NCBI RefSeq assembly: GCF_000181515.1
Contig: NZ_ABCG01000003.1
Coordinates: 1-64,000 of the forward strand
DNA from: Erythrobacter sp. SD-21
GTDB taxonomy: Bacteria > Pseudomonadota > Alphaproteobacteria > Sphingomonadales > Sphingomonadaceae
Direction of reading: 5' to 3'
DNA length: 64,000 nt
Shown here: piece after piece, positions 9,162 to 17,275 of the stretch
Position numbering within the stretch: the first letter of the stretch is position 1
Layout of the letters: each line of letters opens with the position of its first letter
The notes under the pieces: model-generated
Database searches by the model: none
Seen by the model: only the letters and a program-made list of their open reading frames with translations
What the model was told of the DNA's origin: nothing
Program-made: the position numbers and the translations under genes

Positions 9162-9878
9162 ATGACATCCCAGACTAGCGAAAATCCCGGTCCGGCCGTC
9201 GTCCTTCTTTCGGGCGGCCTCGATTCCATGGTCACCGCCGCGCTCGCGCGTGAACGAGGACATGCTCTTCACGCGCTGACGATCGATTACGGCCAGCGCC
9301 ACATGCGCGAGCTTCAGTCGGCCAAGTCGATTGCCGAAAAGCTGGGCGTCGAGCGCCATGTCGAATTGCCGCTGGACCTCCGCCGCTTCGGTGGCTCGGC
9401 GCTGACGGCCGATATCGACGTGCCCAAGACCGGCGTGGGGAACGATATCCCGGTGACCTATGTGCCCGCGCGAAACCTTGTGTTCCTCGCGCTGACCACG
9501 GCCTTCGCCGAGACTTCCGGCTCGCGCGACATCTTCATCGGCGTCAACGCGCTCGACTATTCGGGCTATCCCGACTGCCGACCGGAATTTATTGCCAGCT
9601 TCGCCGAAACCGCGCGCCTCGGCACCAAGCAGGGCGTGGAGGGCGAGCCCTTCTCGATCCACGCGCCGCTTCAGCACATGAGCAAGGCGGACATCGCGCG
9701 CGAGTGCCACAGGCTCGCTCTCGATCCTGCGTGGAGCTGGTCCTGCTACGATCCGACGCCTGAAGGCACGGCCTGCGGGGCCTGCGATTCCTGCCGCCTT
9801 CGCCGAAAAGGGTTTGAAGATGCGGGGCTTGTCGATACCACGGTCTATTCCACGGATGCACCGACCCTGACGGAGTGA
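9162..9878 (+). CDS. queC: 7-cyano-7-deazaguanine synthase
   Basis: A 238-residue ATP-dependent enzyme converting 7-carboxy-7-deazaguanine to preQ0 in queuosine biosynthesis. The PP-loop SGGLDS is at residues 17-22. VPARNLVFL and GVNALDYSGYPDCR are family hallmarks. The C-terminal zinc cysteines are in CYDPTPEGTACGACDSC. No other que gene is in the window. The next gene starts 4 bp after the stop, so an MFS gene is co-transcribed. Confidence 0.95.
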   Translation: MTSQTSENPGPAVVLLSGGLDSMVTAALARERGHALHALTIDYGQRHMRELQSAKSIAEKLGVERHVELPLDLRRFGGSALTADIDVPKTGVGNDIPVTYVPARNLVFLALTTAFAETSGSRDIFIGVNALDYSGYPDCRPEFIASFAETARLGTKQGVEGEPFSIHAPLQHMSKADIARECHRLALDPAWSWSCYDPTPEGTACGACDSCRLRRKGFEDAGLVDTTVYSTDAPTLTE

Positions 9879-9882
9879 GAGA

Positions 9883-11466
9883 TTGAGCCAGCCCGCTGCC
9901 CCTGAAGAGTCCGTAATCCCCGAAGGCGCAGCAGAGGCCAAGGTCCCCGCCTATAGCTGGTACGCGCTGGGCGTGTTGGTGGTCATCTATGTCCTGAACT
10001 TCGTCGACCGGAACATAATTTCGATCCTCGCCGAGGACATCAAGGCGGACCTGGGACTGCGCGACGACCAGATCGGGTTCCTCTATGGCACTGCCTTCGG
10101 GGTGTTTTACGCTCTGTTCGGCATCCCCCTCGGCAAGCTGGCGGATAGCTGGCACCGCGTCCGGCTGATGACCATCGGCCTCGCGGTCTGGTCTGCCTTC
10201 ACGACGCTTTCGGGTTTTGCGAAGAATTTCGCCGCGCTCAGCGTGGCGCGCATCGGCGTGGGCGTTGGTGAAGCGACGGCCAGCCCCAGCGCTTATTCGC
10301 TGATCTCGGACTGGTTTCCGAAGAACATGCGCGCCACTGCGCTCGCGATATATTCGTCGGGGTTATACATTGGTGGCGGCATTTCTTTGTTGATTGGCGG
10401 TGCAATCGTCGAAAACTGGAATGCGGCCTATCCGGTCGATGCGCCGCTGGGTCTCGCCGGTTGGCAGGCGGCCTTCATCATCGTTGGCCTGCCCGGGCTG
10501 CTGCTGGCGATGCTCGTCTTCACTCTTCGCGAACCTCTGCGCGGCCAGAGCGAAGGGATCGTCTCGCCGCCGCCGAAGGATCCGTTCCGTGGCTTCTTCA
10601 AGGAACTTGTCGCAGTTATTCCGCCCTTCACACTGATCGGAGCCGCGCAAGCCGGTACGCGGGGAATCCTCATCAATCTTGCGGGTGCGCTGGTCATCGG
10701 CGGCGTCGCCTGGCTGATGGCCGACTATACCGGCAACGCCCAACAATGGGGCGCAGTGGGCATTGGATATTACGCGATCTACTCATGGGCGACGACGCTC
10801 AAGAGGCGCGATGCCCCGACCTTTGGTTTGATCTGGGGAACGCCTGCCTTCCTCACCACGATCCTTGGTTATGGCATGGTCGCATTCATGTCTTATGCAG
10901 CCTCTTTCTGGGCGGCGCCCTATGCCATCCGCATTCTGGGCGAGGCGCCTTCGGTAGCAGGTTGGTGGATCGGTGGTCCGGGCGCGCTAGGAGGGTTCCT
11001 CGGCGTGATCGCTGGCGGCTGGCTAGCCGACTTCCTGCGCAAGCGACTTGCCGCGGGCAGGCTTATCGTTGTCGCTGTTGGCCTCGTCGGCGCAGCGCCA
11101 TTTCTGTATGTGATGTTCACGACGCAGGACACCACGACTTTCTACATCGCGGCCTTCTTGCAATCACTGTTCGGCAGTTCCGCGCTCGGCGCGGCGGCCG
11201 CAACCACCCAGGACCTCGTTCTGCCAAGAATGCGCGGGACCGCGACGGCCACCTTCTTCCTGTCCACGACGCTCGTCGGCCTGGCGCTCGGGCCCTACAT
11301 GGCAGGACAGGTGTCGACGATGTCGGGAAGTCTTTCGACTGGGGGGCTGAGCCTGCTCATCGCTGTGCCGATTGGGCTCGTCCTTCTACTGGTCGCCTAT
11401 CGGACCGTGCCGAAGGCCGAGCAAACCGTCCTCGAACGCGCGCGCAAAGCGGGTGAAGAGGTCTAG
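9883..11466 (+). CDS. MFS transporter (spinster-like group)
   Basis: A 527-residue major facilitator with about 12 hydrophobic spans. It has the N-terminal NFVDRNIISILAEDIKADLG and GKLADSWHRVRLM motifs common in sphingomonad spinster-like transporters, and an enlarged central region. The start is a TTG preceded by GGAGTGAGAGA, 4 bp after queC. No ATG nearer the first membrane span fits better. The substrate cannot be inferred; a link to queuosine is not implied by the spacing alone. Its TAG directly abuts the stop of the convergent sodC-like gene. Confidence 0.85.
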   Translation: MSQPAAPEESVIPEGAAEAKVPAYSWYALGVLVVIYVLNFVDRNIISILAEDIKADLGLRDDQIGFLYGTAFGVFYALFGIPLGKLADSWHRVRLMTIGLAVWSAFTTLSGFAKNFAALSVARIGVGVGEATASPSAYSLISDWFPKNMRATALAIYSSGLYIGGGISLLIGGAIVENWNAAYPVDAPLGLAGWQAAFIIVGLPGLLLAMLVFTLREPLRGQSEGIVSPPPKDPFRGFFKELVAVIPPFTLIGAAQAGTRGILINLAGALVIGGVAWLMADYTGNAQQWGAVGIGYYAIYSWATTLKRRDAPTFGLIWGTPAFLTTILGYGMVAFMSYAASFWAAPYAIRILGEAPSVAGWWIGGPGALGGFLGVIAGGWLADFLRKRLAAGRLIVVAVGLVGAAPFLYVMFTTQDTTTFYIAAFLQSLFGSSALGAAAATTQDLVLPRMRGTATATFFLSTTLVGLALGPYMAGQVSTMSGSLSTGGLSLLIAVPIGLVLLLVAYRTVPKAEQTVLERARKAGEEV

Positions 11467-11994
11467 TCAGCTAGCAGCGGTCAAGACCCCGCAGGCAACA
11501 CGCGCACCCGCATCACCGGCGGGGTCGCTGCGATAATCATCCGCGCCTGCGTGGATGACGATCGCAGTGCCGTCGGCATCGAAAATGCTGTCTCGCAATT
11601 GAGCCGTATCGACGCCGAGATCGACTTGCGTGCTGGTACTGCGCGACGCTCCGACAACCAGATTGGGAAGATCGCCAAGGTGCTTGCCTTGTGGATTGAG
11701 TGAGCCGTGTTCGCGGTCCGCAGGATTGAGGTGTCCGCCGGCACTCTTGAAGTCGGGTGCTTCACAGCGTCCGGTGGTGTGAAGGTGAAAGCCATGCTCG
11801 CCCACTGAAAGGCCGGTGGCCGCGATGGCCAGCGTCATGGTCTGGCCGTCCGAGATTAACTGGGCGGTACCCGCAGGGACACCATTGGCAAAGCTCAGCC
11901 GAGCCTCGGCGACGCGCTCGCTCGGTAGCGTATCGAGCGTAGTGCACGCGCCCAGCGATGCACAGGTGAGAATTGCTGCAAGGATCCGACGCAT
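11467..11994 (-). CDS. sodC: Cu/Zn superoxide dismutase family lipoprotein
   Basis: A 175-residue exported protein with a signal peptide ending in a lipobox-like LGAC, suggesting outer-membrane anchoring. The SOD fold signatures are present: GFHLHTTGRCEAPDFKSAGGHLNP with metal-ligand histidines, a later HG, and DDYRSDPAGDAGARVACGV at the C-terminus with the second disulfide cysteine. One change stands out: GNAGxR of the family reads GDAGAR here. Start and ribosome site (AAAAGGAACAG) are good. It faces the MFS gene with zero bases between stops. Confidence 0.88.
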   Translation of the reverse strand: MRRILAAILTCASLGACTTLDTLPSERVAEARLSFANGVPAGTAQLISDGQTMTLAIAATGLSVGEHGFHLHTTGRCEAPDFKSAGGHLNPADREHGSLNPQGKHLGDLPNLVVGASRSTSTQVDLGVDTAQLRDSIFDADGTAIVIHAGADDYRSDPAGDAGARVACGVLTAAS

Positions 11995-12033
11995 GAAACT
12001 GTTCCTTTTCCAATGGAGTTCGACACACCAACG

Positions 12034-12062
12034 AAAAAGGGGCCGGATTGCTCCGGCCCCTT
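12034..12062 (-). terminator. Terminator of the OmpA-type gene
   Basis: GGGGCCGG at 12039-12046 pairs with CCGGCCCC at 12053-12060 over a 6-base loop. Read on the minus strand the hairpin is followed by TTTTT, a strong intrinsic terminator 26 bp after the OmpA-type stop at 12088. Confidence 0.85.
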
Positions 12063-12087
12063 CTCGGTGTTCAACTCCGGAGAGTTA

Positions 12088-13188
12088 TTACATGCCCGAA
12101 CCCGGACCGTAGGTAACTTCCACACGGCGGTTCTGCAGTTCGCGGACACCATCGGCGGTCGGAACGCGGAGCTGGTTTTCACCAAAGGCTTCGCTGCTGA
12201 TCCGGCCATCGGGAATACCGCGAGCCGAGAGGTAGTCGCGAACCGACGAGTTACGACGCTCGGCAAGACCCATGTTGTACTGAGCCGAGCCCGAGGTGTC
12301 GGTGTGACCAGCGAGCATGACCGAAGCCATGCCGCAGTTGGCGTAAGCCGAAACCGCGTTGTCGAGGATCGTCGCTGCTTCCGGCGTGATTTCCGATTCG
12401 TCCCAGTTGAAGAAGACGATGTACGGACCCTGCTGGCACACCGGAGCCGGCGGAGGCGGCGGCGGAGGCGGCGGGGGCGGCGGAGGCGGCGGCGGGGGCG
12501 GCGGAGGCGGCGGGGGCGGCGGCGGAACCGGCGCACCGAAGTTGAATGCCAGCGTACCCATCAGCGAGTGGCTGCGAAGCTTGCCTTCATACTCGTCACC
12601 GAAGTTGGTCACGATGTTGACGTCTTCCGCTGTGAACATGCGATAGCGCAGACCGACGTCGATGCTGTCGGTAAGCGGCGCACGAACACCCGCGAGGAGC
12701 TGCCACGCCAGGTCGCTCGACGAATCGTCGATCACCACGTTGTTGCCAATGCCCGGAACGAAGAGTTCCCCGTCGACGCTCGTGCGTGCGACGCCGATAC
12801 CGGCACCAGCATACGCCTGAAGACCGTCATCGGGCCCGAAATCGAACATGCCGTTGAGCATGAATGCCAGCGAACTGGTCGAACCATCAGCCGGGACTAC
12901 TCCAGCCGGCCCAACGTCAACCGTTTCGTGATCAGCTTCACGATAGCTGACCTCGGCTTCCAGACGGAAAGCACCGAAATCGTATCCGACGTAACCGCCG
13001 CCATCGAAACCGCGATCGAAATCGATCTGCGCGGTATCGGTGCTGGTTTCATCGATAAGGTCGAAATCGACATCTTCGACGAGCATGGGGCCGAATTCGC
13101 CCCCGATGTACCACGAATTGTCTCTGGCGAGGGCAGGCGACGCAAGCGCCGTGGATGCCATCGCCATTCCTATGACTAGTTTCCGCAT
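12088..13188 (-). CDS. OmpA-type outer-membrane protein with a 26-proline linker
   Basis: A 366-residue outer-membrane protein. A signal peptide (ending SPALA) is followed by an 8-strand beta-barrel (about residues 23-218), then an uninterrupted run of 26 prolines (residues 222-247), then a periplasmic OmpA-like peptidoglycan-binding domain with HTDTSGSAQYNMGLAERRNSSVRDYL in two overlapping parts of its signature. A purine-rich AAAAAGGGGAAAT precedes the ATG. It anchors the envelope to peptidoglycan. The proline run is long even for this family and should need EF-P for translation. Confidence 0.92.
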   Translation of the reverse strand: MRKLVIGMAMASTALASPALARDNSWYIGGEFGPMLVEDVDFDLIDETSTDTAQIDFDRGFDGGGYVGYDFGAFRLEAEVSYREADHETVDVGPAGVVPADGSTSSLAFMLNGMFDFGPDDGLQAYAGAGIGVARTSVDGELFVPGIGNNVVIDDSSSDLAWQLLAGVRAPLTDSIDVGLRYRMFTAEDVNIVTNFGDEYEGKLRSHSLMGTLAFNFGAPVPPPPPPPPPPPPPPPPPPPPPPPPPPAPVCQQGPYIVFFNWDESEITPEAATILDNAVSAYANCGMASVMLAGHTDTSGSAQYNMGLAERRNSSVRDYLSARGIPDGRISSEAFGENQLRVPTADGVRELQNRRVEVTYGPGSGM

Positions 13189-13387
13189 TATTTATTTCCC
13201 CTTTTTGCGAATTGGAGCCACCGAGTGAAACTTATGTATAGTCGCACCCGCTAGGTGGCAAGTAGACATTGATCGGGAACTGTTGCAAGAATGTCGCTCT
13301 TCCCGACCGTTTTCAGAGATATCCGGGTTCAAGATCCCTCCTCAGACGCTGGCCCAACGTAGCTCGCGCGGACTGGTTCCAGCAAAT

Positions 13388-13840
13388 TTACGCCAGCACT
13401 CCCAGTGTTTTCAGTGCATCGACGAGTTCGGTGATGGTGGCGCGGGCCTCGAGATCGATCACGCTGCCGCCGTTCGGTTCGACAGGTGTCGCAACGCTCG
13501 TCCAACTCCCGATGAAATGTCGCACCTGCAATGAGGTGTTGTCGTAAAGACGCATCCCGTTTCTGGGCGCGACGAAGGTCCATTGGTTGCCGTCCCAACC
13601 AGCAATCGCGCCGTCCTGGCCAGCGAAAGCGCCGGTAGCGTCGTTAGCCACCAGGTAACAATCGCCGGTGATCGGCTCCTCGGGCGGGGCGGACAGCGAT
13701 CCGGAGACCGCTGGATGGAGGAGAAGGTCAATCCGTGCGAGCGCTTCGTTGACCGTAAACTCCTTCTGCGCCTGTCCGGCGAAAAGAATTGGGAGTGCGT
13801 GGCGGGGTGTTGCGTAAAGGAAATCTGCTGTTTGGGTCAT
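13388..13840 (-). CDS. DUF2793 protein at the end of the GTA cluster
   Basis: A 150-residue protein with the DUF2793 N-terminal pattern (ATPRHALPILFAGQAQKEFTVNEAL) and a second part containing GDCYLVA and GWDGNQWTFVAPRNGMRLYD. Such proteins accompany phage- and GTA-like tail genes and are thought to be tail-fibre or receptor-contact parts. Only the family name is secure. TGGAGA precedes the ATG at 13840. It lies 29 bp after the gp15-like gene and is the last gene of the cluster. Confidence 0.82.
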   Translation of the reverse strand: MTQTADFLYATPRHALPILFAGQAQKEFTVNEALARIDLLLHPAVSGSLSAPPEEPITGDCYLVANDATGAFAGQDGAIAGWDGNQWTFVAPRNGMRLYDNTSLQVRHFIGSWTSVATPVEPNGGSVIDLEARATITELVDALKTLGVLA

Positions 13841-13869
13841 ACTAGGGTCTCCATTCGAGAGCTGCATGT

Positions 13870-16044
13870 TCAGGCGAGGGTGCCGAGAGCGATGGCGCGG
13901 GAGCGGGAGGTGTCGCCGATCTGGCGTACCCACAGGCCCTGCGATCCGTGAGAGGCAAGCAAGCCAATGACGGTCTCGCTCGAGATTTGGAGCCACGGCG
14001 CGGCGACCACCCACTTTTCGAGCGGGAACGTCACCGGGCCGTAGCCGACTTCGTAGCTTTCGGTTTCCTCGACCACGGGCAGGTCGACCTCGTCGGGCCA
14101 GAGCCACTGTCCCCGCGCCCGGCGCGTCCAGCGCAGACTGGCCGAGCCATCGGCATTCCATTCGAGGCGTGCGTGAACCGGGGAGGGTGGGCGAAGGCTC
14201 GCTCCTGCGTTTTCGAGTGTGGCGAGCGCCGGTTCCTCATCCGCAATGCCTATGGCCGCGAAGCTTCCCGTTGATGCGGAGAGATACATGTCGGACAGTT
14301 CGGCGAGCCGGTCGTCGAGCAGCACCACGGATTCACCTTCGGCGTGCCCCGCTGCGGCCTCAAATTCGGTCCCGCCCCGGCCGCGCAGCAGCCCGGACAA
14401 GTGCCAGCGCCCGTCGCCGAGGGGGTCGGCGTCACGGTATTGGACGATTTCCCTTCCGATCAGCATGCGGTTCTCCCCCTGGGCGAGCCCGGTGATATCC
14501 GTCGAAGCGAGAGCAGCATTTGCATTGGCCAGATCGATCACGCAGGAAGATGCCGGCTCAAACCTCACAGCGTGCGAGGGCCCGAGCGCCGAGCCGAGCG
14601 TGCCCGTCACCGCACGCTCGCCGACAGATCGGTCGAGTGGGACAAGCGCTCCATCGCGCAAAGCATAGAGCGCGCAGCCTGGCCACCGTCCGGCCGGTGC
14701 ATCCGCCGCCGCATAGGCCCGGCGCTGGTTGCCGCTGCCCTGGCCGTCCCAAGGCACTTCGAAGACGCGCAGGAGCGTTGCCGAGGCCAGGCGGTCGAGC
14801 GGGGTCCGCGCCGCACCCGGGTCGGCGGCGGGGTTAGTATCGGCGGGAGTGCTGTGGCGGACAAGCTCAAGCTCGATCCCGGCCTCGCGCCACTCCCATG
14901 CCGCGATCTGCCAGATGCCTGCGATGCCCGGTGCCCGGACCAGTGCGCCGGGGACGAGATCGGGATCGAGCTGCGTGCAGCGCCAGAGCATGCGGTCCCG
15001 TCGGACCCTCGCGCGCGTGGCGGCCTGCCGGGCAAGGCGCTGCGCGTTGGCGGCCGAAAGCGCACCGGGGAACTGGAAGGTCCGCGTGTCGCCCTCGCTG
15101 TATCCGGCCAGTTGCATGCCGGCCTGGAAGTCGCGGGCGGGATCGTAATAGCGCAGGACGGCGAAACCGTGGGCATCCTCGGAGGACCGCTGCCGCACGT
15201 AGCCCGCCTGCACGCCGAACTCGCCATCGCTCCACGCCGCGGCAGGGGGAAGGAGGGTCGCTTCCGGCGGCTGGGCGGTCGAGACTGTCAAGGCGACGCC
15301 CGTGCCGTCGACCCGCGCCTCGAGGGGATGCAGACGGTCGATGAGGCGGACGATGTCGCGCACCGGACCGCCTTCGTAGCTGTAGCCGACGAGTTCGGGG
15401 AAGCGTGTGTGCTGGGTTGCCGCAAGACCCTCTCCCTCGGACAGCGTTTCGACGACAACGCTCCCGCTCCCCGCAAAGATCTCGAAGCTGAGCGCAGGGA
15501 TGCGATTGCCGAAATCGGTGAGGTCTAGATCCTCGAACACGGCAAAGGCCTGGCCGCGAAAACCGGGGCAGCGATCGCCGAGATGCGCCTGCAGCAAAGG
15601 GTCGCAGGGCTGGTCGCCGTGACCTTGGTAGATCCGCAGCGTACCGGCGCTCTTCAGGTCGCCTGCCGTTCCGCGCAGCAAGTTTCCGTCCGCCCAGATC
15701 CGTCCGATGCGGTCGATGGGGCCGCTCGAAAGCGCGACGGCGAAGGAGACCGAGTAGCTGTAGCTGACTGTCTTGGGCTGGCCCTTGCCGTTGCTGTGCT
15801 TTTCGCGGTGTTCCTCGAGGTCGGTTGCCCAGACGATGGTGCCGGGCGCGCGGACCTGGCCGAACTGGCGGGCGATGGGAGTCCCGTAGCTCGACCCGGT
15901 CACGGCCAGCTCCTTCAGCCGGGCGCCTTCGATGTCGTTGGAGCCGAAGAGCGCGTTGTCGATCGCGTTGCCGGCGAGGGTGCCGACGATCTGGCCGACC
16001 GGGCCGAAGAGCCTGCCGACCGATGAAAGGACGAGTGTCGCCAT
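13870..16044 (-). CDS. GTA host-specificity / tail-tip protein (RcGTA gp15-like, short form)
   Basis: A 724-residue tail-tip protein. Its start (MATLVLSSVGRLFGPVGQIVG, IDNALFG), VWATDLEEH, YSYSVSFAVALSSG and FGNRIPALSFEIF match the N-terminal part of RcGTA gp15. The middle and C-terminus look like the phage-tail (Phage-tail_3) region. RcGTA gp15 is about 1300 residues with a GTA_TIM barrel inserted after the N-terminal part. Here the text passes straight from SFEIFAGSG to the following domain, so no barrel is present. It starts 8 bp after the peptidase gene. It probably forms the tail tip with the hub and distal-tail proteins. Confidence 0.87.
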   Translation of the reverse strand: MATLVLSSVGRLFGPVGQIVGTLAGNAIDNALFGSNDIEGARLKELAVTGSSYGTPIARQFGQVRAPGTIVWATDLEEHREKHSNGKGQPKTVSYSYSVSFAVALSSGPIDRIGRIWADGNLLRGTAGDLKSAGTLRIYQGHGDQPCDPLLQAHLGDRCPGFRGQAFAVFEDLDLTDFGNRIPALSFEIFAGSGSVVVETLSEGEGLAATQHTRFPELVGYSYEGGPVRDIVRLIDRLHPLEARVDGTGVALTVSTAQPPEATLLPPAAAWSDGEFGVQAGYVRQRSSEDAHGFAVLRYYDPARDFQAGMQLAGYSEGDTRTFQFPGALSAANAQRLARQAATRARVRRDRMLWRCTQLDPDLVPGALVRAPGIAGIWQIAAWEWREAGIELELVRHSTPADTNPAADPGAARTPLDRLASATLLRVFEVPWDGQGSGNQRRAYAAADAPAGRWPGCALYALRDGALVPLDRSVGERAVTGTLGSALGPSHAVRFEPASSCVIDLANANAALASTDITGLAQGENRMLIGREIVQYRDADPLGDGRWHLSGLLRGRGGTEFEAAAGHAEGESVVLLDDRLAELSDMYLSASTGSFAAIGIADEEPALATLENAGASLRPPSPVHARLEWNADGSASLRWTRRARGQWLWPDEVDLPVVEETESYEVGYGPVTFPLEKWVVAAPWLQISSETVIGLLASHGSQGLWVRQIGDTSRSRAIALGTLA

Positions 16045-16052
16045 GGGAATTC

Positions 16053-16463
16053 CTAGGGTTGGGCAAGGCGCCAGTGGTGGAGGACGGGCCAGCCGGAGAG
16101 ACCCGTCTGGAGGATCACCCGGCACAGCCCGGCATGCGCATGGACGAAGCGATCATCGCCGAGCGCGATAAGCAAATGGTGCTGCGCCGGGCCGGGGCGC
16201 ACGAGGACCATGTCCCCCCGTTCGATCGCGCCGTCCGCGGCCGCGAAACCGGAAAGCGCCACGCAGGCGAGCTGCCGCTCGATGGCGATGCTGCGCAGGC
16301 TGTATCCCGCAGGTGAGACACTGCGCAGCCCCGCACGGTCGAGCGCGCAGCAGGCAAGGCCGAGGCAGTCGAGCCCGGTCGCCGGATCGCGGCCGTGAAG
16401 GCGGAATGGCGCTCCTGCCAGACGCTCCGCTTCGGCCGCGAAGCGCTCGGCAGGGCAGGTCAT
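16053..16463 (-). CDS. GTA NlpC/P60-type peptidase (RcGTA gp14-like)
   Basis: A 136-residue cell-wall peptidase of the NlpC/P60 fold, used to open peptidoglycan during DNA delivery. The catalytic cysteine is Cys33 in TGLDCLGL, and the histidine lies in FVHAHAGL. The N-terminal region (GAPFRLHGRDPATGLDC) is typical of phage tail peptidases. Its ATG overlaps the stop of the hub gene (ATGA). Confidence 0.9.
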   Translation of the reverse strand: MTCPAERFAAEAERLAGAPFRLHGRDPATGLDCLGLACCALDRAGLRSVSPAGYSLRSIAIERQLACVALSGFAAADGAIERGDMVLVRPGPAQHHLLIALGDDRFVHAHAGLCRVILQTGLSGWPVLHHWRLAQP

Positions 16464-17275
16464 CGCGGTTGCGGGTAGCGGGTGAGGAGATCGTTGCCGG
16501 GCAGGTCCGGTTCGCCCCGGAAGTTAATGGCGTTGCCGAAACGCGCCGCGCAGGTGGCGATCGTGTGGTCGCAGCCTTCGCGTAGCAGGGCGCGGTGCCC
16601 CACGGCGCAGCCGGCATCGAGCGTCTCGTCGAATTCCAGCGCCGCGCCGCGCCGCGCAATCGCGCGCATCGGCAGCCCGGTCTGCGGCCCGTCGAGCCAG
16701 CGCATTTCGCCCAGAAGAAAGGGCTCGGGATCGGGCAGGTCGAAGGTCACCGTATTGGCGTCGAGGTCGACCTCGGTGGCCGTGACGCGGCGGGTAAAGC
16801 GGTCGGCGGAAAGGCCGCAGCCGGGTCCGCAGAAGCGTGCGCGGCAGGAGGGGCTGGCGCGCGGAACGGGATCGACGCCGAGATCGGCCTTGGCGGATTG
16901 GAGCCGGGCGGAGAATCCGCCGGCGTCCTGGCTCACCCCGGCGATCGAACCCGAATAGAGGCCCGCATGCTCGAGGCTCGCCCAGTCGACGACGCCGCTC
17001 TCGATCCGCGCCCCGTCGAAGCGGCCCGCGGCAAGATCCTCCGCCCGGATGGTGTCGTGTCCGAGAGCGCCTTCGACTTCGGCCTCGTCGTCGCCCAGTT
17101 CAATAGTGCGGCGGATGGCGGAGGGCAGCATGCCGGGCGCGGCACGGTGCAGCACGCCGCCGAACCACAGGTCGCGGTCGTGCGTGGTGAAGCCCAGCGT
17201 GACGCCGTCCCGGCGATGTATGCGCCACCAGCTGGCCGCCGTGTCGAGCTCGGCCGCGAAGAAGGTCCGGCTCAT
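16460..17275 (-). CDS. GTA hub protein, DUF2163 (RcGTA gp13-like)
   Basis: A 271-residue tail hub protein of the DUF2163 / phage_BR0599 family. The N-terminal WWRIHRRDGVTLGFTTHDRDL is typical. Cysteines cluster in SCRARFCGPGCGLS and REGCDHTIATC. The C-terminal RFGNAINFRGEPDLPGND is the family signature. Related hub proteins (lambda gpL group) hold an Fe-S cluster, and these cysteines could do the same; that is inference. It overlaps genes on both sides by 4 bp, showing tight coupling. Confidence 0.9.
   Translation of the reverse strand: MSRTFFAAELDTAASWWRIHRRDGVTLGFTTHDRDLWFGGVLHRAAPGMLPSAIRRTIELGDDEAEVEGALGHDTIRAEDLAAGRFDGARIESGVVDWASLEHAGLYSGSIAGVSQDAGGFSARLQSAKADLGVDPVPRASPSCRARFCGPGCGLSADRFTRRVTATEVDLDANTVTFDLPDPEPFLLGEMRWLDGPQTGLPMRAIARRGAALEFDETLDAGCAVGHRALLREGCDHTIATCAARFGNAINFRGEPDLPGNDLLTRYPQPR

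Noticed and set aside
7662..9941. 759-codon minus-strand frame across hslO, the exported-protein gene and part of queC
   Set aside because: It runs against three well-supported plus-strand genes, with no recognisable domain or ribosome site.
12448..12525. GGC/GGA repeat on the plus strand as a possible poly-Gly gene
   Set aside because: It is the complement of the proline run in the OmpA-type gene; the plus-strand frame has no start or homology.
14344..15528. Long plus-strand frames opposite the GTA genes (also 16595-17542, 17452-18804, 19782-20876, 22218-23192)
   Set aside because: Each lies opposite a GTA gene with recognisable motifs and overlaps with its neighbours. Their composition is Arg/Ala/Pro-rich noise.
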